From Alphaproteobacteria bacterium UBA1254 (GTDB taxonomy: Bacteria > Pseudomonadota > Alphaproteobacteria > RF32 > CAG-239), in assembly GCA_002308495.1 (NCBI GenBank), contig DBVW01000018.1:35923-56500 (forward strand): 20,578 nucleotides of DNA, in the 5' to 3' direction. Numbering within the stretch: the first letter of the stretch is position 1; every line of letters begins with the position of its first letter. Of this stretch, positions 14,634 to 20,578 are shown in pieces. The notes under the pieces are model-generated. The model worked only from the letters and a program-made list of their open reading frames with translations. It did not search any database and was not told the origin of the DNA. The position numbers were made by a program, and so were the translations under genes.

Positions 14634-16803
14634 AAGCCGCTTTGGCAAGTTCGGCCAAGACTTCTTTTTTCAAGGTAACATTGTCAACCTTGCCCGTCGC
14701 AGATGTCGGGATTTTATCGCGATAAATAATGCGGCGCGGCATATAGAGCTCGGGGTAACCGTGTTGCTTGATAAATTCGCGGAGCATATCCATCGTTAGT
14801 GTTTGTTCGTTTGTTACAACAACGATCTGTTCGCCTTTTTGTTCATGCGGAACGGCGACAATACCGCAACAGAACTCATCTTTGCCTTCATAAGCGGAGT
14901 TAATCATGTTTTCAACGGCTTTGAGCGAGACCATCTCGCCGCCGACTTTGGCAAAGCGTTTGATGCGGTCTTTAATTGTTATGAAGCCGATTTCATCAAT
15001 TTCAACAACGTCGCCCGTGTGATACCAACCGTTGTGAGGCGGAACCAAAACACCCGGATGATCGGCAAGGATGTAGCCTGCCATGACATTCGGTCCTTTA
15101 ACGACAAGTTCACCGCCTTTTTCGATGCCGTCAACTTTTTCTAAGCGACATTCCATGCCTGGGCAAAGTTTGCCGATGGTGCCGAATTTGTTGAACACCA
15201 TGTTGTTGCCGGCAACGGCAGGAGAGCATTCGGTAGTGCCGTAAGCTTCCATTAAACGTGCGCCTAATCTTTCATTTAATAAATTGCGCGTATCAAGTTT
15301 AACACCTTCCGCACCGGCATAACATAAACGTAATGAGCCGAAATCAAGCGGATGTGAAATTTTGGCATAGCTTCTGAAGAATGTGTCGGTACCGATCATG
15401 ACCGTTGCGCTTAATTCGTAAAGCAGGTCGGAAATAATACGGAAGTGGAGCGGGGAAGGATATAAGAAAACTTTGGCGCCTTGATAAAGGGCGTAAAGCG
15501 TTCCCAAAACAAGCCCGAAACTGTGGAAAATCGGCATTGAGTTCATAACGACATCGCGTTTGTTCAATGTTTCAAAAGTTGCAATCTGCCATACGTTCGA
15601 AATGACGTTGCGGTTTGATAAAACAACGGCTTTCGGTGCGCCTTCGGAACCTGATGTAAACAAAATGACTGCCCAATCTTCAGAAGTTGCTTTATAAGGC
15701 ACATACTTGACTTTATATTGGAGCAAGGCCAAAATTTTTGCAAAAATCGAAACGGATTTTCCGACTTCTTCCAAATAAATAACCTCAAAACCGGCGGCTT
15801 GAATGGCTTGAACCAAAGGTTCCAGTCCCGCTTTTTTAACAAACATTTTAGATGTGATGACTTTTTTTGCCATCACCGTTTTTAAACCGCTTGTTACGTT
15901 TTGAGCACCGGCAGAAAAGTTAATCATAACAGGCACTTGTCCGTATGCGTTTAGGCCGAAAAATGTGCAGATGGCGGCAACCGAGTTTGGCAACATAATG
16001 CCGACAGGTTCGTGCTTTTCGGATGTTTTGGAAAAATGACGACCTAATACATAAGAGGCCAACATGATGTCTTTAAATGTTTTCGGTTTTCTCGTAATAT
16101 CTTCCAACACATACGGACGGCGTAGGCCGAAACAGCGCTTTGCGTGTATTTTTGACGCTTTAATAAGCTGTGTGAACACGGTCATTTTCTTGTCATAAAT
16201 CGATTCAAACATCTGCTCGCGCATAATCATATAAATTTCGTTTGAGATGTGATTACGTTGGTGCCGCAGTTCATCTTTAAGTTTTAACGGGCGAGGGGCA
16301 TCAACGACAATTTTGACATGAGGAAAATAACGGTGAGGCAATTTACCGCCTGTTTTTGAAAAATGGCAATATTGCAAGCCGTTAATCCAAATCGGAATAA
16401 CGGGAGAATCTGTCTTATCAGCAAGCAAGCCGGCAGATTCATAGATTTTCATGATGTTGCCGTTCGTGGTCATGCGACCTTCCGGAAAAATAACACAGAG
16501 ACGACCGGAGTTAACGATTGAAATTAAGTTTTTTAAGTCGGGTACGTCAATATTATCGTGTTTAACGACATCTGCCGTTTTCATGAATAAACGCACCCAA
16601 TAGTTACGATAAAGCTGTCCGTGTAAGGCAAAAACCGGATTTCCGGGCAGAAAAGCAAACAAAACAATCGGATCAACCCAAGAAACGTGGTTTGAAATGT
16701 AAACACCTTTTTGAGGCAATTTTGACACATCAAAGCGCATTTCGAAGCGGACTTTGAATGTTTTAAAAAAACATCTTAATAAAAAGCGCACAACATTACG
16801 CAT
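14632..16803 (-). CDS. aas: Aas-type acyltransferase / acyl-ACP synthetase fusion
   Basis: A 723-residue fusion matching E. coli Aas (719 residues) in length and order. The N-terminal PlsC-type acyltransferase has NHVSWVD (HX4D at His39-Asp44) and FPEGR (106-110). The C-terminal adenylate-forming domain has TSGSEGAPK (383-391), YGTTE (521-525), WYHTGD (593-598) and the catalytic-lysine motif TSATGK (Lys705). Aas recycles lysophospholipid at the inner membrane: the ligase activates a fatty acid onto ACP and the acyltransferase passes it to 2-acyl-glycerophosphoethanolamine. The lyso-lipid transporter LplT, fused or adjacent in many species, is not seen here. GGAG lies eight bases before the ATG. 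The exact acyl acceptor is inferred from architecture. Confidence 0.85.
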   Translation of the reverse strand: MRNVVRFLLRCFFKTFKVRFEMRFDVSKLPQKGVYISNHVSWVDPIVLFAFLPGNPVFALHGQLYRNYWVRLFMKTADVVKHDNIDVPDLKNLISIVNSGRLCVIFPEGRMTTNGNIMKIYESAGLLADKTDSPVIPIWINGLQYCHFSKTGGKLPHRYFPHVKIVVDAPRPLKLKDELRHQRNHISNEIYMIMREQMFESIYDKKMTVFTQLIKASKIHAKRCFGLRRPYVLEDITRKPKTFKDIMLASYVLGRHFSKTSEKHEPVGIMLPNSVAAICTFFGLNAYGQVPVMINFSAGAQNVTSGLKTVMAKKVITSKMFVKKAGLEPLVQAIQAAGFEVIYLEEVGKSVSIFAKILALLQYKVKYVPYKATSEDWAVILFTSGSEGAPKAVVLSNRNVISNVWQIATFETLNKRDVVMNSMPIFHSFGLVLGTLYALYQGAKVFLYPSPLHFRIISDLLYELSATVMIGTDTFFRSYAKISHPLDFGSLRLCYAGAEGVKLDTRNLLNERLGARLMEAYGTTECSPAVAGNNMVFNKFGTIGKLCPGMECRLEKVDGIEKGGELVVKGPNVMAGYILADHPGVLVPPHNGWYHTGDVVEIDEIGFITIKDRIKRFAKVGGEMVSLKAVENMINSAYEGKDEFCCGIVAVPHEQKGEQIVVVTNEQTLTMDMLREFIKQHGYPELYMPRRIIYRDKIPTSATGKVDNVTLKKEVLAELAKAA

Positions 16804-16844
16804 CGTTTAATCTCCGTTCACAGAATATTTCATATTGTTTCCCA

Positions 16845-16873
16845 TACATACTCCCGTTGACCTTGAATGTAAA
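16845..16873 (-). promoter_or_regulatory. Likely promoter of the aas-like gene
   Basis: On the minus strand TTTACA (16873-16868), 17 bases, TATGTA (16850-16845). A start near 16838 would leave a leader of about 35 bases before the ATG at 16803. Confidence 0.45.
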
Positions 16874-16987
16874 GTAGGCACTTTAAGGAAACTATTGGTA
16901 AATTGTGCATAAAACGGAAACAAAATTTAAAAATATCGCAAAATGAAATATATATAATTGTGGATTATTGAAAAGGAGTGTGAAATA

Positions 16988-17359
16988 TTGAGAATAGTTG
17001 CTTTGTTGGGGTTGGTTTTAACGCTTTTCGGGTGCGAAAAAAATGTTTTGTATCAGGGAGATAATGGAAAAACGTTAACTTTGCAGGTCGGAGAGCAATT
17101 TACAATCAAATTGCCCGAAAATCCTTCGACGGGTTATCAATGGAATTTACAGACAAATCCGCAAAGTCAGATGGTTGTTTCGGTTGTTTCCGATAAATTT
17201 AATCCTTCTAAGTCTAATTTGATGGGTGCGGGCGGTGAGCGTGTGCTCGGCTATCAAGCAACAAACACAGGTACGGTCCAAATTTACGGTTTCCATGAAC
17301 GTCCTTGGGAAAAGCGTGAAGCACAGCCTTCATTTCAATTTACAATTGTTGTTCATTAG
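16988..17359 (+). CDS. Chagasin-family cysteine protease inhibitor, predicted lipoprotein
   Basis: Chagasin-like inhibitors (MEROPS family I42) block papain-type cysteine proteases by inserting three loops into the active site. All three loops are visible: NPSTGYQW (45-52), GAGG (80-83) and RPWE (105-108). The start is set at TTG 16988, with GGAG nine bases upstream; this gives MRIVALLGLVLTLFGC, a clean lipoprotein signal with the lipidated cysteine at 16. A TTG ten codons earlier would spoil that signal. The 123-residue protein is therefore probably anchored in the envelope, facing the periplasm or the outside. No papain-like protease is encoded nearby, so the target is either elsewhere in the genome or foreign, for example from a host or predator. 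Confidence 0.88.
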   Translation: MRIVALLGLVLTLFGCEKNVLYQGDNGKTLTLQVGEQFTIKLPENPSTGYQWNLQTNPQSQMVVSVVSDKFNPSKSNLMGAGGERVLGYQATNTGTVQIYGFHERPWEKREAQPSFQFTIVVH

Positions 17360-17368
17360 GGTTTAAAT

Positions 17369-17399
17369 AAAAAAAAGCCCCCTTCGGTTGTGTCGGGGG
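17369..17399 (-). terminator. Intrinsic terminator of the unassigned RNA gene
   Basis: CCCCC (17378-17382) pairs with GGGGG (17395-17399) around a 12-base loop. On the minus strand GGGGGC is followed by eight T (A-run at 17369-17376). On the plus strand only four A follow the stem, so it does not look like a chagasin terminator. Confidence 0.75.
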
Positions 17400-17685
17400 A
17401 AAATGTCTCAGGATATGTCTGCGAAGTTTCGCGTGGCTCCTTTGGTGTTGTTTTACTGAGAATGACAACAGGAGCAGAGATTACTGCATTGGTTAACAGT
17501 TTTAGTTGACGCCTGCTTGGGGTGGTATTTCCACCTTGCCTAAAAAGTGTCCCGAGTTGGGCTCTTGTTTTTTGCTTCCATTTGAGGTTGCGTTTTTTTT
17601 TATTGGCCGCGGCGGATCAGTTGGAAGACTAGTTCCTACGTGGTGGTGACCTCATACCTCATAATTTTATAAAAGTTAGAATGTT
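17369..17685 (-). ncRNA. Candidate structured RNA gene, about 310 nt, family unknown
   Basis: The 433 bases between chagasin and pyk hold no ORF but look like an RNA gene on the minus strand: a promoter (17691-17719), a run of hairpins, and a terminator ending in T8. In RNA order the visible stems are CTTCCA with TGGAAG (about 17623 and 17580) around an A-rich loop, CCC with GGG at about 17560, GGTGG-AAATA-CCACC (17521-17535), GCAG with CTGC (about 17480), GCTCCT-type arms enclosing GTTGT with ACAAC (about 17436-17475), and GCGAA with TTCGC (17421-17432). Two A-rich single-stranded runs may suit a protein such as Hfq. I looked for tmRNA (CCACCA end, GGTTCGA, tag), RNase P (GAGGAAAGTCC), SRP RNA and tRNA landmarks and found none; 6S RNA cannot be excluded. 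Confidence 0.5.
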
Positions 17686-17690
17686 CTTTC

Positions 17691-17719
17691 CTTATACCTC
17701 ATTTTTGCCCTAAGGTCAA
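17691..17719 (-). promoter_or_regulatory. Strong sigma70-type promoter of the RNA gene
   Basis: On the minus strand TTGACC (17719-17714), exactly 17 bases, TATAAG (17696-17691), predicting a start near 17684. It is among the best -35/-10 pairs in the window, lies 74 bases beyond the pyk stop, and has no ORF downstream of it. Confidence 0.65.
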
Positions 17720-17792
17720 GACAAAAATTTAAAAAATTTGTATATTTTGGCAAACATTTTCTTAAACCATTGAAAATGCTAAATTTATTTTT

Positions 17793-19214
17793 TTATTTAA
17801 TTTTAATGGTATGAAGCAGGTTTGTCAGCAATGTTTGACCGAACGGGTAGCCAGCCGTGGTGATGATATAATCGCCTTTTTTGCCGATTTTTAAGGCTTT
17901 AACATGTTTGTTGGCAATGGCTTCAATCATATCAAAATTTTCAAAAACTTTCGGATCAACGGCAGCTCTTACCCCCCAAACAATCCCCATTCTGTTTGCA
18001 ACTTTTTCATGAGGTGTGATGGCAATAATCGGCAAATCGGGACGCTCTTTTGCCATTGAAAATGTTGTAAAACCGGAATTTGTGAAGGTAACAATGGCTG
18101 CAACGTTCGGTAAAACTTCGGAAAGTTCTTTGGCCGCATAGGTAATACCGAGTGATTCCATTGAACAAATGTGAGACTCGTTGTTTGCCGTGCATTCGAT
18201 GAAATGCGAATCGTGTTCAACCTGTTCGATGATGTGGTGCATCATCAAAACCGACTCGACGGGATATGAACCGACGGCCGTTTCGGCGGAAAGCATGACG
18301 GTATCTGCCATGTCGTAAACAGCCGTTGCAACATCGGAGACTTCAGCACGTGTCGGGGTCGGGGCGTTAATCATCGACTCTAACATTTGAGTGGCGACAA
18401 TGACAGGTTTGGCTTGTTTCCGGCAGGCTGAAATGATTTTCTTTTGCATGACAGGAACCGTTTCGATCGGGCATTCAACGCCTAAATCACCGCGTGCGAC
18501 CATAATGGCATCGGAAAGGGCAATAATTTCATCAAGCTCTTGAATGGCACTCGGCTTTTCAAGTTTTGAAATGATCAGGGCCTTGTTGCCGATGAGTTTT
18601 TTGGCATCTTTAACATCCTGCGCTTTTTGAACGAAAGAAAGGCTGATCCAATCAACGCCGAGCCTTAAGGCAAAAGCCAAATCTTCCTTGTCTTTCGGAG
18701 TTAGGGCTGAAATCGGCAAGGTAATGTTTGGCAGGTTAACACCTTTGTGATCGGAGAGTTTGCCGCCGACAAGAACTTTTGTTTTAATATGAGAAGAATC
18801 TTTAGACAAGACTTCTAAAATGATGTTTCCGTCATTTAAAAGGAGTTTGTTGCCTTTTTTGACAGCTTTAAAAATCTCGACATGCGGCAGGTTAACACGC
18901 TTTTCGTTTCCGGGAGTTTTATCCAAATCAAGCGTGAAGTCTTGACCTTTTTTTAAATTAATCGAACCGTTTTGAAAAGAACCTACGCGAAGTTTCGGAC
19001 CTTGCATATCCGCCACAATCGAAACATGGCGCTTCTTTTGTTTGGCAAGCTCGCGCACAATGTTGTAACGGGTTTTATGTTCGGCGTGCGTGCCATGCGA
19101 AAAATTAAAACGGAAGGCATCTGCGCCGGCGTCAATCAATTTTGAAAGAACTTCTTTCGAAGCGGTAGACGGTCCGATGGTGGCTAAAATCTTGGTGTTT
19201 GTGTTTTGTGGCAT
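17793..19214 (-). CDS. pyk: Pyruvate kinase
   Basis: Converts phosphoenolpyruvate and ADP to pyruvate and ATP, the last step of glycolysis. The 473-residue product has TKILATIGPS at the start, RFNFSHG (35-41), MQGPKLRVG (70-78), the active-site lysine and metal-binding glutamate in SKLEKPSAI (Lys217, Glu219), VARGDLGVE (239-247, Asp243) and ATQMLESM (274-281, Thr275), then the C-terminal regulatory domain with TNSGFTTFSMAKERPDLPI. Length is normal. GAGGAA precedes the ATG at a good distance. It is divergent from gapR. No terminator is obvious between its stop and the RNA-gene promoter 74 bases on, so read-through into the RNA gene is possible. Confidence 0.98.
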   Translation of the reverse strand: MPQNTNTKILATIGPSTASKEVLSKLIDAGADAFRFNFSHGTHAEHKTRYNIVRELAKQKKRHVSIVADMQGPKLRVGSFQNGSINLKKGQDFTLDLDKTPGNEKRVNLPHVEIFKAVKKGNKLLLNDGNIILEVLSKDSSHIKTKVLVGGKLSDHKGVNLPNITLPISALTPKDKEDLAFALRLGVDWISLSFVQKAQDVKDAKKLIGNKALIISKLEKPSAIQELDEIIALSDAIMVARGDLGVECPIETVPVMQKKIISACRKQAKPVIVATQMLESMINAPTPTRAEVSDVATAVYDMADTVMLSAETAVGSYPVESVLMMHHIIEQVEHDSHFIECTANNESHICSMESLGITYAAKELSEVLPNVAAIVTFTNSGFTTFSMAKERPDLPIIAITPHEKVANRMGIVWGVRAAVDPKVFENFDMIEAIANKHVKALKIGKKGDYIITTAGYPFGQTLLTNLLHTIKIK

Positions 19215-19241
19215 GGTTCTTCCTCTTAAATTTTTTTGATG

Positions 19242-19270
19242 TTTATATAATCACAAATTTGACTTGTAAA
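19242..19270 (-). promoter_or_regulatory. Promoter of pyk
   Basis: On the minus strand TTTACA (19270-19265), 17 bases, TATAAA (19247-19242), giving a start near 19235 and a leader of about 20 bases carrying the GAGGAA ribosome-binding site. Confidence 0.6.
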
Positions 19271-19338
19271 ACGGATTTTTTTTTGTTAAGTCTACCTTTA
19301 ACACAAAATGTTTAACTTATCATTTACGGAGAATAAAA

Positions 19339-19581
19339 ATGGCTGAAGTCGGTGGAATTGCAAGTGACAGATTGCGTTCGCTTATTGAAAGAATCGAAAA
19401 ATTGGAAGAAGATAAAAAAGAAATTTCAACAGATATCCGAGAAGTTTTTGCAGAAGCAAAAAGTGCGGGGTTTGATGTTAAAATTATGCGCGCCATCTTA
19501 AAACTCAGAAAGATGGATGCAGCAGACAGAGACGAACAGGAATTTTTGATTGATACCTATCGCAAAGCGCTTGATATGTAA
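19339..19581 (+). CDS. gapR: GapR-family DNA-binding protein (DUF2312)
   Basis: An 80-residue protein of the DUF2312/GapR family. In Caulobacter, GapR is an essential nucleoid protein that binds overtwisted, AT-rich DNA ahead of polymerases and stimulates topoisomerases. The sequence shows the long N-terminal coiled helix (RLRSLIERIEKLEEDKKEIS, about 11-30), the central IREVFAEAKSAGFDVKIMRAILKLRK (33-58) and a C-terminal helix ending LIDTYRKALDM. GGAG lies seven bases before the ATG. The gene is divergent from pyk and followed by its own terminator. Along with composition, it is the best taxonomic marker in the window. Confidence 0.95.
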   Translation: MAEVGGIASDRLRSLIERIEKLEEDKKEISTDIREVFAEAKSAGFDVKIMRAILKLRKMDAADRDEQEFLIDTYRKALDM

Positions 19582-19604
19582 GATTTTTAAGCATATGCTT
19601 TAAA

Positions 19605-19631
19605 AACGTCGATATTTATCGGCGTTTTTTT
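19605..19631 (+). terminator. Intrinsic terminator of gapR
   Basis: AACGTCGAT (19605-19613), loop ATTT, ATCGGCGTT (19618-19626): nine pairs with one G-U, followed by a seven-base T-run to 19631. A separate 12-bp palindrome, AAGCATATGCTT, lies just before it at 19589-19600. Confidence 0.88.
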
Positions 19632-19632
19632 G

Positions 19633-19661
19633 TTGACACAATTCTTATTTCAGGTTACTCT
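19633..19661 (+). promoter_or_regulatory. Promoter of the 84-residue protein gene
   Basis: A consensus TTGACA (19633-19638), 17 bases, then TACTCT (19656-19661), immediately after the gapR terminator. The start would be near 19668, with a leader of about 27 bases. Confidence 0.5.
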
Positions 19662-19694
19662 CACCATCAATAAAAGTTATTAAATTTTATTGAT

Positions 19695-19949
19695 ATGGAA
19701 CAGTTATTTTTAAAGAAGCCGAATGCCAAAAACTTTTTCGGCGAGCCTGATGATTTACAAAAAAGGCTGAAAAAAATGCCTGATGGCGAATTTTCCCTGT
19801 TCCTTAAAAAGATGGAAGAGCGCTGGGAAATGGTCTTAGGTGATGTGCGTTTTTACTCTGTTTTCGAAGATATTGATGAAGCACGAGGGCTTGACGCAAG
19901 ATGTATGCAGCTTCTCTATCAGGAAAAAGAAAAACGCGACAAGAAGTGA
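19695..19949 (+). CDS. Small protein of unknown function, 84 residues
   Basis: A charged, probably all-helical cytoplasmic protein that I do not recognise: MEQLFLKKPNAKNFFGEPDD, then a KRLKKMPDGEFSLFLKKMEE helix, EMVLGDVRFYSVFEDIDEAR and a lysine-rich end (YQEKEKRDKK). No signal peptide, membrane segment or cysteine motif (one cysteine, in RCMQLL). No ribosome-binding site stands out before the ATG, but the gene has a promoter just upstream and a clean terminator just downstream, and the codon choice is like that of its neighbours. It converges on def, from which it is separated by ten bases. Confidence 0.65.
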   Translation: MEQLFLKKPNAKNFFGEPDDLQKRLKKMPDGEFSLFLKKMEERWEMVLGDVRFYSVFEDIDEARGLDARCMQLLYQEKEKRDKK

Positions 19950-19977
19950 AAAATCCGCATTACTGCGGATTTTTTTG
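19947..19977 (+). terminator. Bidirectional terminator shared with the end of def
   Basis: ATCCGCA (19953-19959), loop TTAC, TGCGGAT (19964-19970), with seven T after it on the plus strand and five T on the minus strand. The def stop codon (19960-19962) lies in the loop, so one arm encodes the last residues of the deformylase. Confidence 0.88.
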
Positions 19978-20514
19978 TTTCTCTTTTTCTTTCTCGGCCC
20001 TCATTTTTTGTAGCCTTTTTAAGAGTAGACCGCGTTTTAAACGACTTAAATGATCAATGTACAAAATGCCGTCTAAGTGATCGATTTCATGCTGCAAAAC
20101 GACAGCTAAATAATCTTCCGCTTCAATTTCATGTTCCGTTCCTGTTTTATCCTGATAACGCACTTTAATTTTTTGAAAACGTTCGACATCGGCCGATTGC
20201 TTCGGTACGGATAAACAACCTTCACAAAAGAAAATGGTTTCTTCGGATTTATAAACAATTTCGGGGTTAATTAAAAACATCGGTTTCCCTTTTTTGTGAT
20301 GCCCGTCTTCATCTTCTTCTTGCTCGGCATCAATAACAATCATACGCTTTAAAACCCCGACCTGAGGTGCGGCCAAACCAACGCCTTTATCAACATACAT
20401 CGTTTCCAACATATCATCTAAAAATTGGCGCAAAGCATCATTAATCTCTTCAACCTTTTCGGCTTTTTGATGTAAAATCGGATCGGGATATTCACGTAAA
20501 GATAAAACAGTCAT
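19960..20514 (-). CDS. def: Peptide deformylase
   Basis: Metalloenzyme that removes the formyl group from the N-terminal methionine of new proteins. The 184-residue product carries all three family motifs: GVGLAAPQ (44-51), EGCLS (98-102, metal ligand Cys100) and HEIDH (142-146, two metal-ligand histidines and catalytic Glu143). An acidic insertion EQEEDEDGHHKKGK at 64-77 and a lysine/glutamate-rich tail after 170 are within normal variation. GAGGG lies in the end of the preceding gene, whose stop codon is one base before the ATG, so translation is likely coupled. fmt, often next to def, does not follow; the gene ends in the shared terminator. Confidence 0.97.
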   Translation of the reverse strand: MTVLSLREYPDPILHQKAEKVEEINDALRQFLDDMLETMYVDKGVGLAAPQVGVLKRMIVIDAEQEEDEDGHHKKGKPMFLINPEIVYKSEETIFFCEGCLSVPKQSADVERFQKIKVRYQDKTGTEHEIEAEDYLAVVLQHEIDHLDGILYIDHLSRLKRGLLLKRLQKMRAEKEKEKQKNPQ

Positions 20515-20515
20515 T

Positions 20516-20578
20516 TTAAGCCCTCACAGAGTGAGCAATTTGATCAAGCAAAGCATTGACCATTTTCGGCTCGTTTTT
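20516..20578 (-). CDS. 3' end of an unidentified gene upstream of def
   Basis: The last 20 codons of a gene running in from the right edge, ending NALLDQIAHSVRA and a TAA one base before the def ATG. The frame is open to the window edge. The tight spacing and the def ribosome-binding site inside it indicate an operon. rmuC and other genes precede def in some alphaproteobacteria, but 20 residues are too few to name it. Confidence 0.6.
   Translation of the reverse strand, partial: KNEPKMVNALLDQIAHSVRA

Noticed and set aside
17369..17399. Terminator of the chagasin gene on the plus strand
   Set aside because: The stem is followed by AAAATG on the plus strand; the long T-run exists only on the minus strand.
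17369..17719. tmRNA, one-piece or permuted two-piece
   Set aside because: The size and place were tempting, but there is no CCACCA end, no GGTTCGA-type T-loop and no tag reading frame ending in Ala-Ala on either strand.
17369..17719. RNase P RNA or SRP RNA
   Set aside because: The core GAGGAAAGTCC of RNase P RNA and the GGAAGCAGCC-type core of SRP RNA are both absent.

Overview
The window looks like a piece of chromosome from a low-GC alphaproteobacterium. The clearest marker is a GapR/DUF2312 nucleoid protein (19339-19581) next to pyruvate kinase; that family is essentially alphaproteobacterial. The lepB-rnc-era and truB-rpsO-pnp blocks and a ScsB/DsbD-like protein beside yqgE agree with this. 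A host-associated or gut lineage related to the Rhodospirillales is a guess from the AT-rich composition and short intergenic regions. No insertion sequence, integrase, CRISPR array, tRNA or rRNA is visible.

Layout: 216-2512 (+) is an overlapping lepB-rnc-era operon, followed by a small three-helix membrane protein (2587-2901). Its end overlaps, tail to tail, a 901-residue ScsB/DsbD-like envelope thiol protein on the minus strand (2838-5543). yqgE (5639-6208, +) is divergent from that protein. On the minus strand, 11416 down to 6548 carries rplK-rplA and then truB-rpsO-pnp, separated by a terminator. rplK-rplA has no rplJL-rpoBC downstream and no secE-nusG upstream, and its leader carries two hairpins, one a plausible ribosomal protein L1 target.

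From 11.5 to 14.4 kb is an accessory-looking regulatory patch: a GNAT-like protein with a lysine-rich tail, a short LysR-like protein that is little more than a DNA-binding domain, a full-length LysR regulator converging on it, a 55-residue ORF and an XRE regulator. From 14.6 to 17.4 kb an Aas-type acyltransferase/acyl-ACP synthetase is divergent from a chagasin-family lipoprotein inhibitor of cysteine proteases.

Between chagasin and pyk lies a 433-base gene-free stretch with a good minus-strand promoter, several hairpins and a minus-strand terminator: probably an independent RNA gene of about 310 nt that I could not assign to a known family. The window ends with pyk, gapR, a small unknown protein, peptide deformylase and the last 20 codons of another gene.

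The strongest leads are the unassigned RNA gene, the ScsB/DsbD homologue that keeps its outer thiols but lacks both conserved membrane cysteines, the rplK leader, and the paired long and short LysR genes.
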